Positions 56,093 to 64,000 of a stretch of DNA of 64,000 nucleotides are shown here, in pieces; within the stretch, counting starts at the first letter, position 1; every line of letters starts with the position of its first letter. The stretch is from positions 467,636,740-467,700,739 of the forward strand of contig CM042686.1 of the NCBI GenBank assembly GCA_023614405.1, written 5' to 3'. The notes beneath the pieces were generated by a model. That model was not told the DNA's origin, searched no databases, and was given only the letters and a program-made list of their open reading frames with translations. This DNA comes from Avena insularis (taxonomy: Eukaryota; Streptophyta; Magnoliopsida; Poales; Poaceae). The position numbers and the translations under genes were made by a program.

Positions 56093-58849
56093 ACATCCCC
56101 AAGCTTAACTCCTACTCGTCCTCGAGTAGGTAAGTGATAAAAAGAAAGAATAATTTTTGAGGTGACATGCACCATCATAAACTTGATCAAAGTATTTGTA
56201 AAACATTCAAAGCTGGGATCATAGTACTTCAATCATAACATGAAAGACAAAGTTCTAGCAATAAGACAAAGAAACTAAGTAGCAACATGAAAAGGCACAA
56301 ACAAAAGATTAATGAATATCAATGCTTTGCAAGACGTTTGTTTGTTTCACATAAAGAAAACATAGCATAATAGCATTCAGCTTGTCCCTCATAGAGTAGC
56401 AAATAAAATTGCATAGGACACCTTCAAAGTTCATAAGAGTGACTAGATACAAATAGTTTAAAACAAGCAATATCAAGTTATGCATTAATCAACTAGTCTT
56501 GGGACAATGCACATAGAACTAAGAATGGCCACTATGCTCTCAAAGTAAGTGCATAAAGATAGAAGGTGGAGACTCAATATAATGGTGGAAGAAAGGCCTT
56601 CATAAAAGGAAGCAGAGATTCAAGTTTCGTAAAGAGCTTCCAAAAATTATGGTACTTATAGCTTTCAGCTCTCATTGCCCCTATCATAAGCATCTTGAAG
56701 TGATTAAGGTTAAAGTGAACAAACTATGGAGTATATGCTTGACAAAGTATAAGTTGGAAATCTCATGTCCCTTGAATACGAGGGTCGCTCCTCATGCTAC
56801 TCAAGTTTAGTCACCGGTAAGTTCTTGTCATCGTAAGTACATGTGTATCATAGAGAACCGCCAACGGGGTACCCCTTGCCCGATGATACGGAAGAATCTC
56901 CATATCAAAATGACAAGGCAAGCAGACAACGAGCATCTCAGCAATCTTCTTATTTACCATGGGAATATGGTGCTTTTTTCTCTCTTTCATCTTTTCATAA
57001 TCTCTTTTTTTCTTTTTCTCTTTTTTCTCAATATAGGACTCTTTTTAATAAGAAGAATGCTTCATAGACAGCTCATTATGTTTACGCTGCAGGTTTCCAC
57101 CATGTTAGCATGGATTAGACCAGCGGCCCAGGCGTTTCTCTAACACATATACATAACTGCATGGACTTACAAGCTCCCCTTTCATTTCACATCGACGACA
57201 TCCATAGACAAAAGAGCATGATATCAACTAGGTACAAAGTACCAGTGCAATGTTGAAAGCGTTCCCCATGACAGCATGGTTCTGCTAATCCCCAACAAAT
57301 AAGTGCAAGCATATACAACATAGACGACACAATGGTTCAAGTTTATTAAGGGCAAGAAAAGTAAAGTGTGCCATCAAGTTCGTGAGAGCTTTAATCACTA
57401 GTTTTCTCATAACAAGTTTAATTCGGAAGGTAGATAAAAACATGAATATACTTGGAATAGCATAAGCTAGTAGGTAGGTATGGTGGACTCTTTGGAATAA
57501 CTTGGTTTAAGGAGTTGGATGCATGAGTGGAACTCATACTTGGTTGCAGAGGCTAGCAAAAGACTGGGAGTGACAAACTAAGAGAGCAATAATGGCCATA
57601 ATCATGTAGAGCGAGAAAACATCATTGATCAAAGCATAAAGTGATACTACAAGTTGAAAACTAAAGGATCATAAAGGCTTATGGTGACTTGGGATAGTCA
57701 TAACATGGTGTGAGCATGCGTCAAGTCAACCCAAATAAAGCATCAAAGGAGAATACCACAATACTATGCTTTAATATGCTAAAACAACGCATGATTCATC
57801 CAAGGCACATTAAGCAATATCAATTGTTTATAACAAGTCATGCTACAGGAAAGAATACTAAGCATAAAAAAGCCAAAACAATATCAAGCATGGCATGACG
57901 AAGTATAGGCCACAGTCAAAAACAAGCTCTCTTTAACACTTAAGCATGAACTTTCCTACTCTTTTCCAAACCAAACCAAACTATTTGAAAACCAATGTAT
58001 GAAAGAGGGGGTCCAACCAATTTATTCAGCAAACTAAGCAAACAAAGAAAACGAAAAACCAAAACAAAAACAAAAAAGAAGACGCTCCAAGAACAACACA
58101 ACTGTGCATGAAACAATAAAAATGAAGTGTTTGGAAGAAACCTGGGATTTTTATTGATGAAGAAGGGGATGCCTTGGGCATACCCAAGCTTTGACGCTTG
58201 TACTTCTTGGATATTTCTTGGGGTGACACGCGTGGCATCCCCAAGCTTGAGCTTTAGTCCATTCTTCATCTCATTACTCATTCCTTCCATACACCTGAAA
58301 TTTTTCCTTCATACAAAACTTCACACAATCTTTATAGCAACATTAGTGCACTCAAGATAATAAGTCTTTGGGTTCAGTTACAACACCAATAAAACTTCCA
58401 TTAAAACACTAGATACTGTATCACTTCCCTCAAAAAGCTCAATTCCCCAAAATAACTCAAAAAGGAACCAACAAGAAGGAAATGCAAATAATGGCAGAAA
58501 TTTGTGAAAACAGACCACCAGGTAAAGACAAATTTTTTCGAAGACCTTCTGTTGCTCAAATCGAAAAGTGTTGAACTAACGAAAGTTATATAACAACCTG
58601 GGGCAGAAGCACAAAAATTCACACCTCAAAAGGATGTACATAGATTTTACACGAATTTTTACGGTGAAGCAGAGAAATCTGTTTCGGAACAGCAACTTTC
58701 CCAATCATTACTTCTCTCTTATTAGAGGTTACTCTTGGCACAAAAAACAAATAAAAAGGATAAGGAGCGGTTATTACTAAAGTAATAACTTCCAAGACTC
58801 AACTAAAACTTTTGGGTTATCGCCCAATAAGTACTTTTCTTTAACGCCT
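56093..58849 (-). other. internal non-coding region of the Athila-like element
   Basis: This A/T-rich region, read right to left, lies between the single ORF and the polypurine tract. Homopolymer-rich segments occur (the T-rich 56,985-57,040; the A-rich 58,040-58,085). I see no protein domain in any frame. It is presumably what remains of pol and 3' UTR or replaces them. Confidence 0.6.
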
Positions 58850-59761
58850 TTAAGTTAGGCATGATAGTTTGAGAATATGCTCACATAAGAAATATGAATT
58901 GAAGTAAAAGAGAGCATCAAGAAGCAAATTCAAAACACATTTAAGTCTAACCCACTTCCTATGCATAGGAATCTTGTAAAGAAACAAGTCATGAAAGCAC
59001 AAAGCAACAAGCATAGGAAAGCAAAACAAGTGCAACTTCAAGACTTTCAACATAAAGAGGGGAAACTTAATATTATTGAGATGCATAAAACCATGTTTCC
59101 CTCTCTCATAATAACTTTCGGTAGCATCATGAATAAAATTAACAATATAACTATCACATAAAACATTCTTATCATGAGCCACATGCATAAAAGAATTAAT
59201 ACTCTCCACATAAACATAGTCATTCTTATTAATTGTAGTGGGAGCAAAATCAACAAAATAGCTATCATTATTATTCTCATCACCATAATCATCAAATATA
59301 GGAAGCATATTGTAATGATAATTAGTTTTCTCCTCAATAGTAGGTGTACTGAAAATATCATATTCATCATTGTAATCATCATATATTGGAGGTTTGGTAT
59401 CATCATAAGCAATAGAATAGCTATCTTCCAAAGCTGGGGAACTAAAAAGATCATTTTCATAAAAACTAGCTTCCCCAAGATTAGAATTTTCCATAGCATT
59501 AGCAATAATGGTGTCCAAAGAATTCATACTAACAACATTGCTATTAGCATGCAAATAAAGTTCCATAGGTTTTTTAATTTTCTCTTCAAACACTTCATGT
59601 CCTAACTCAAGATAAATACTATAAAGCTGTCTATTTTTTTGTTGTTTTCCATTAAGCCTAACTAGTGAAAACAAGAAACAAAAAGACAAAATTGCAGAAT
59701 CTAAAGGAAATAACTTCGAGCACTCACACCGGAGGATGTGAGTACCTTTTATACCTCCCAA
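58850..59761 (-). CDS. acidic Asp/Tyr-rich ORF of the Athila-like element (303 residues)
   Basis: This is the only long frame of the element, starting at ATG 59,761 about 110 bases after the PBS (MGGIKGTHILRCECSKLFPL). The middle third is rich in Asp, Tyr and Asn (KPPIYDDYNDEYDIF, PIFDDYGDENNNDSYFVDF), and the C-terminal part is hydrophobic with several Phe/Leu/Cys-rich stretches (LLLDALFYFNSYFLCEH). Similar D-D-Y-rich ORFs occur in Triticeae Athila-type elements, but I know of no function. An open frame of this length in a non-autonomous element suggests either recent origin or retained selection; the strand bias of A-rich sequence may also keep stops rare. Confidence 0.5.
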   Translation of the reverse strand: MGGIKGTHILRCECSKLFPLDSAILSFCFLFSLVRLNGKQQKNRQLYSIYLELGHEVFEEKIKKPMELYLHANSNVVSMNSLDTIIANAMENSNLGEASFYENDLFSSPALEDSYSIAYDDTKPPIYDDYNDEYDIFSTPTIEEKTNYHYNMLPIFDDYGDENNNDSYFVDFAPTTINKNDYVYVESINSFMHVAHDKNVLCDSYIVNFIHDATESYYERGKHGFMHLNNIKFPLFMLKVLKLHLFCFPMLVALCFHDLFLYKIPMHRKWVRLKCVLNLLLDALFYFNSYFLCEHILKLSCLT

Positions 59762-59840
59762 GAGGCGCTAGAAAATAGGCGTTTGCCGTGGGAGGTTCTT
59801 CTTCTTTAATCCTCCGGTGTGAATACCTTTTACCTTACCT

Positions 59841-59858
59841 CCCTGGCAACAGCGCCAG
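59841..59858 (-). other. primer binding site of the Athila-like element
   Basis: On the minus strand TGGCGCTGTTGCCAGGGAGG lies 13 bases after the 5' LTR. It is a slightly altered form of the common plant Gypsy PBS TGGCGCCGTTGCCGGGGA. This fixes the right LTR as the 5' LTR. Confidence 0.85.
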
Positions 59859-59870
59859 AAAACAGCTTGA

Positions 59871-61229
59871 TGTCTACGCACTTCTATTCTTGTAGATAGT
59901 TGTTGGGCCTCCAAGTGTAGAGGTTTGTATAACAGCAGCAGGTTTTCCCTTAAGTGGATCACCCAAGGCTTATCGAACTCAGGGAGGAAGTGGTCAAAGG
60001 TATCCCCTCTCAAGCAACCCTGCAATCAAGATACAAGAAGTCTCTTGTGTCCCCAACACACCCAATACACTTGTCAGGTGTATAGGTGCACTAGTTCAGC
60101 GAAGAGAAAGTGAAATACAAGTGGTATAGATAATTATAAGTGGTAATGGTGATAGAAAATAGCTTGATGGGGTGGAAAAGACTAAAGTAAAACTAAAATA
60201 AAGATGGCAGCAAGCAAACATGTAACAGATCTAGTTGCAAACGGTGTTTCAATGCTTAGAAACAAGGCCTAGGGATCATACTTTCACTAGTGAACACTCT
60301 CATATAAATATCTTCTCTTTATGATACTACTCTCTGGTTGGACACTCTAATCGATGGTAGGGCTATAACAGTACACCTCAAATTTCATCTTTCCCCATCT
60401 AGATAACCCCACACTATCACCTTGAGCACTAGATGGTTCAAACAAACACCACAATTTCATAAAGACATCCAACTCCAAATATAAATCATAACAAGTATTT
60501 GTAATCTCTAGCCTAAGTGCCACCATGGTGTGCACACTGTCAACTACACACACATGGGGAGAGCAGAGATCTATTAAAGCACTTGAGTAGCAAGGTAGAT
60601 CTATATATTACAAGCTCATGATCTCAATAAGATCATGCATAGAGAGAGATGAACACATAGCTACCGGTAGAACCCTTAGCCTCAAGAGAGAACTACTCCC
60701 TCCTCATCATGGGAATCAGCATTGGTGATGGAGATGGTGGTGGAGATCGATGGAGATGGCTCCGGGGGGCCTTCCCTGTCCCAGCAGGGTGCCGGAATAG
60801 AAACTTTTTGTCCCCCGAATCTCCCCTTCGGTGGCGGCGGTGCTGCGGAACTTTTCGTGGATTTCTGATTGACGATCTAGGGTTTTTGCCTCGGGAGGAA
60901 TATATAGGCGAAGGAGGCAAGGTCGGTGGGTACCATTCACAGGGGTGTGGCCACCCTGAGGCCCCTCTCCGAGTCTCCTTCTGGCTCCGTGAGTCTTCTA
61001 GGAAAATAGGAACTTTGGCTTTTGTCCCGTCCAATTCCAAGAATATTCATTTTCTGACTTTCTTGGAACCAAAAACAGCAGAAAACAGGCAACTGGCACT
61101 GTGGCTCTTATTAATAGGTTAGTCCAAGAAATCATATGAAAAGTACTCCAAAGTGTGGACAAAACACAAGAAAGTGGATAAAACCAAGCATAGAACATCA
61201 AAAATTATAGATACATTTGCAATGTATCA
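59871..61229 (-). repeat. 5' LTR of the Athila-like element (1,359 bp)
   Basis: On the minus strand it begins TGATACATTGC and ends GCGTAGACA. The minus-strand TATA box CCTATATATTCC is near 60,896-60,907. Compared with the left LTR it lacks about 50 bp of GC-rich sequence near 60,930. Confidence 0.88.
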
Positions 61230-61728
61230 GGCTGCTGCTGCTAAGAAGATTCTTTTGATTTTCTATATTTTGCTTACATCCTATTTCCGGTTGAATGCAT
61301 CGAACCTTGTTAAGCAACCTACTTTCTATCGCTATATCCTATTTAGCTGCGCATAGCTATATCTACATTTGTTTTGTTTTCTGAATTAATGTATTCTGCC
61401 TGGTGTGATTTGCTGCTCTAGATTTGCTACCTGATCGGAGGCAAAAAGAGGTCCAAAAGGAAACGAATTATCGAAGTGAGAATCTTCTTTAGATTTGCTA
61501 CCAATTTGGGCAAAATGAAACATATCTGTTTAGCAAGAGAGGAAAAGGGCACTCTTTCAAACTGCCAGTTAACGAGCTACCATCTTAACAAGCTACAAGA
61601 CACATACATAAACATAACACAAAGAGGGTTAAATTTATTTTACTACTATCACTTGAGGCGCTAGACATCTTGACAAGCTAACTGAGTTCCACAAAACAGA
61701 AAAATAACACTAAGAAGTAAAATTTAAT
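61230..61728. other. unique sequence right of the Athila-like element
   Basis: It starts with a GCT triplet run (GGCTGCTGCTGCTAAGAAG) that could be the continuation of the interrupted gene. I find no matching frame to the 54,484 ORF. The rest is AT-rich and probably belongs to the 3' flank of the exonuclease gene (its stop is at 61,729). Confidence 0.35.
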
Positions 61729-62979
61729 TCACTTCTCATCAGACCACTTGAGGCGCTTGCCATCGTTCCTAGGTGACCAACTGCGACCATTCCAGGTACT
61801 CCACGGCTCACGAAATGCTTCGTCCCACCTGGGATCTGACTTGGCTTCCCTATCTTCAGCGTCCTGAGGCACAATTAGCGGTGCATCACATGCCTAATTG
61901 TTGCCGCTAGAAGATGATGCCTCTATGTTTGCTGCTTCAGCTGCAGCCTCTATCACCGCTTCGCTTCACCGCAAGCTCTCTTCACCGCTTGCAGCCTCTC
62001 CATAGCTACTTCAGATACAGCCATTTTCTTTGCATATGCAGCTTCAAACTCAGCTATTCTGCATTTTCTACAAAGGGCTCCCCTAATCTTGTCTTCCCTC
62101 TTGCAAATAGGGCAAAACACGAGGTAACATAGAAAAAATGGATCTTCTTGTACAGCTGGTAGGTCACATAAGCATCTATGGCTGTATACTTCAGGTTTAT
62201 ATCAGACAACGGCCACTCGTCCCAGAAATTGTGCCTATCCATAGGGAAATCTTCCTTCATTTTGTCATACGACTCATCGAGGATTCTAGTTGCAAGTGAT
62301 GTCATTCCATCCTTCCTCGAGCCCCCTAGGATCTTAACAAGACTCTTAATATCGATCTAGTTGTGCACAGGAATTATAATTCCCTCTTGATAAAATTTCG
62401 AAAAATCAGTTGTTTTGTCGACAGTGCAGAAAACAATTCCCTTTTCTACAAGGAACTGGCGCAGCGCCAGACAATTCCTGTCCGTCCTAAAAGTATGTAG
62501 TTTGTCATCACCAAAATTTGTAACTACAAATATTTTTTCAATGCAAGATCATCATCTGAATATAATTTTGAAAAGTTTAGTAAATGCAAGATCAAGACTC
62601 TCAACATTGTCTAGTCATAATTTATTTGGTCCTAAATAAAATCTAGTAGTTGCAAGATGAGCAAGTGGATAAATAACAAGAGGAGAAAATCCTAAAAGCG
62701 GTTAGCTATAGAGAGCAGATCTACAAACCGGGAGAGGTGGTAGATGAGGACGTGTTTCCGCACGGCCAGTTGAACGATGGCGACTTCACTCCCTTCATAT
62801 GGGTGCTCCGGGGTGTACTCGAGGTCCAATCCCACAAACTTGTCCTCGTCTATCCCAAGCCAACCCTCGTACATCCTCAGGACACGCACCACTATCTCCT
62901 CCTCATTGGTGTAGACAACATCTATCTTCTTATTGTCATGGGTAGTGAAGCTTGTCTCTAGAGTGCGACGACCTTCCAT
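61729..62979 (-). pseudogene. WRN-like 3'-5' exonuclease domain gene with C-terminal zinc ribbon, few lesions
   Basis: Exon 1 (ATG at 62,979) encodes MEGRRTLETSFTTHDNKKID and exonuclease motif I in KFVGLDLEYTPEHPYEG (D-x-E). It runs to YHLSR, with a GTTTGT donor near 62,730. The next exon begins near 62,527 after TTGTAG and contains TVDKTTDFSKFYQEG (motif II region) and LKYTAIDAYVTYQLYKK (motif III, Y-x3-D). All three motifs of a DEDDy exonuclease are visible. A TAG at 62,357-62,359 and a frameshift at the T run (about 62,133-62,138) follow. In the shifted frame comes CPICKREDKIRGALCRKC, a C2-C2 zinc ribbon, then a helical stretch. Another frameshift (about 61,955) and a TAG (about 61,897) precede a Trp-rich end (KRLKWSDEK, TGA 61,729-61,731). 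Related proteins are numerous in grasses. Confidence 0.8.
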
Positions 62980-63539
62980 GGTGGCAAGGAGAAGATGGGA
63001 AGAAGACAGATGACAGGAAGAAGAAGAGTGGTTTCTGCGAGGCAGGGGAATGGTGGAACCATCAATGCACTTTTAAGGTAGTGGTTAACGACGGGGATGG
63101 AAGTCCAAGGAGAGACGCGTGGCGGTGGCCATTCCAGCTTCTGAGTAAACAAAAAATAATTATAATGCCGATACATGTGCCCTGTTTTGTCACGTCAATA
63201 CACTGGGCAGGGGGTGTTGTCCTATCCACTGTTCCAATGCTGCAAGCCTACATGACAGCCACCCCGCCTAAGCGACGGGAGCGACATAACGGGGAGAACT
63301 GACAGGGGGCCCAACTTGACGGCTGTTAGCCTGATTTTTTGTATTGAAACGTAAAGTTGAATTTGTGCCGAAAAAGACCCTCTGAGTATTTGGCACACCA
63401 ACTGTAGTCATCTCGGCTGATTTCAGGGAACTTGGATACCACGTTACCTGGACACCCCAACTTTCAGGCCGCAAAATGATATTCTCCTCCATGAGGGGTT
63501 CTTTTCTAAAATAGTTTCTCTTGTCGATATAGCAACTCC
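62980..63539. other. 5' flank of the exonuclease gene; nothing further recognised
   Basis: On the minus strand this is upstream of the ATG at 62,979. A C/T-rich leader-like stretch (minus-strand CTTCTTCCTGTCATCTGTCT) is visible near 63,000-63,030. There is no clear TATA box, and no element ends are seen. Short frames here have no family resemblance. Confidence 0.35.
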
Positions 63540-64000
63540 ATATCTTTGTTGAAAACTTTTGTAAAACATTTTGGAAACCTTTTCGAAAAGTGTTGGAAAA
63601 CACTAGGATTGGGTCACCCGTTAGTTCCTCCTTCCGGTCACCCCATGACCAAATCCTTTCCTTTCTTTCCGACCATCCCATGGTCCAAACATTTATCCTT
63701 TCCGACCATCACATGGTCAAAATATTTCCAAAGCCATTGGTTTTCCAAAATCGTTTTTGAAATCAAAACCAGCACCGCTCTACAGCAACCTTCCCAACCG
63801 TCCATGACCGAGGACTTGGCTATTCGAATAGATTTACACTCTGCAGAGGTTATACACTTTACCCACACCATCCGGGTACCCTACCCTGATCTACACCGAT
63901 CGTGGGTCGAGTAACCGATCAAGACTCTCTGGATGCCCACTCCAATATAAGTGCCGACCCTATGAGTGTTTTCCCCTCAACACCAGGACGCCCTATACAG
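63540..64000 (-). repeat. fragment of a Gypsy-type LTR in reverse orientation (runs off the window)
   Basis: On the minus strand this piece contains ACCTCTGCAGAGTGTAAAT, CTATTCGAATAGCCAAG and GGTCATGGACGGTTGG, which correspond in order to ACCTCTGCAGAGTGTCAAAC, CTATCCGAATAGCTGTG and GGTCATGGACAGTTGG at 41,692-41,750 of the solo LTR. It is a related LTR copy on the opposite strand. Its left border is approximate and its other end is outside the window. Confidence 0.6.

Larger units (their letters stand above)
54687..61229 (-). mobile_element. non-autonomous Athila-like LTR element (6,543 bp), minus orientation, no RT
   Basis: The two LTRs (54,687-56,092 and 59,871-61,229) begin, on the minus strand, with TGATACATTGCAAATGTATC. 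A PBS lies next to the right LTR and a polypurine tract next to the left LTR, so the direction is right to left. The internal 3.8 kb has one 303-residue ORF and no protease, RT, RNase H or integrase; it must have depended on enzymes from a relative. The LTR start and PPT resemble the Triticeae Sabrina/Fatima (Athila) group. The flanks (ttgct against ggctg) do not form a TSD. The LTRs differ by a replacement of about 50 bp and many point changes. Confidence 0.88.

Noticed and set aside
59047..59605. Met/Ile/Leu-rich ORFs overlapping the Athila-like ORF
   Set aside because: They are alternative frames of an A/T-rich sequence, with abnormal composition (runs of Met and Ile).

Overview
The window looks like a TE-rich chromosome segment from a grass of the wheat/barley/rye/oat group (Triticeae or close Pooideae). 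The grounds are a BARE/Angela/WIS-type Copia family whose LTR begins TGTTGGAGATATGCCC, Athila-like LTRs beginning TGATAC, a Stowaway MITE with the CTCCCTCCGT terminus, and remnants of two gene families that are expanded in grasses (GRF zinc finger, WRN-like exonuclease). It is eukaryotic: there are spliced ORFs, tRNA-complementary primer binding sites and 5-bp target duplications. I see no rRNA or tRNA gene, no CRISPR array and no clearly intact host gene.

Bases 1-43,200 are nested LTR retrotransposons. (i) Copia A1 (1-6,380, left part outside the window) is a decayed BARE/Angela-type element that ends inside a piece of an Athila-like ORF1 (6,381-6,702). (ii) Copia B (from 6,703) is a SIRE/Maximus-type element with LTR, gag, pol and a spliced env-like ORF. 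(iii) Its integrase is split by a complete minus-strand Ty3/Gypsy element of Tat type (11,323-34,799; TSD AAGTG/AATTG). (iv) The Gypsy element is split by a second, complete Copia A copy (A2, 13,594-22,196; TSD CTCCC on both sides). (v) Further right, Copia B is interrupted by a 3.9-kb solo LTR (38,444-42,337; TSD CTCCC) that lies inside the inferred intron of the env-like ORF, and it is cut off by another LTR fragment at 43,203.

The Tat element carries gag, protease, RT, two RNase H domains and integrase on the minus strand. On the plus strand, between pol and its 3' LTR, it carries a multi-exon antisense ORF of the Transposase_28 'putative gypsy type transposon' family. The largest intron of that ORF is filled by about 22 copies of a 59-bp repeat.

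Bases 43,600-63,500 hold an island of gene remnants: an unrecognised spliced gene (44,088-44,985, +), a GRF zinc-finger gene (45,685-46,650, -) with three stops and a Stowaway MITE in its coding exon, a gene 5' end with promoter (54,484, +), and a WRN-like 3'-5' exonuclease gene with a C-terminal zinc ribbon (61,729-62,979, -) carrying a few lesions. Between the divergent GRF gene and the 54,484 gene lies a 6.4-kb tandem array (47,081-53,481) of 48-bp and 39-bp BamHI-type monomers with a higher-order period of about 1.7 kb. The 54,484 gene is broken by a non-autonomous Athila-like element (54,687-61,229, minus orientation) that has two LTRs and one acidic ORF but no RT.

Nothing here looks like a functioning undescribed system. 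The most informative structures are the antisense spliced gene carried by the Tat element with its intronic minisatellite, the intron-sheltered solo LTR, and the higher-order tandem array placed between two divergent gene promoters.
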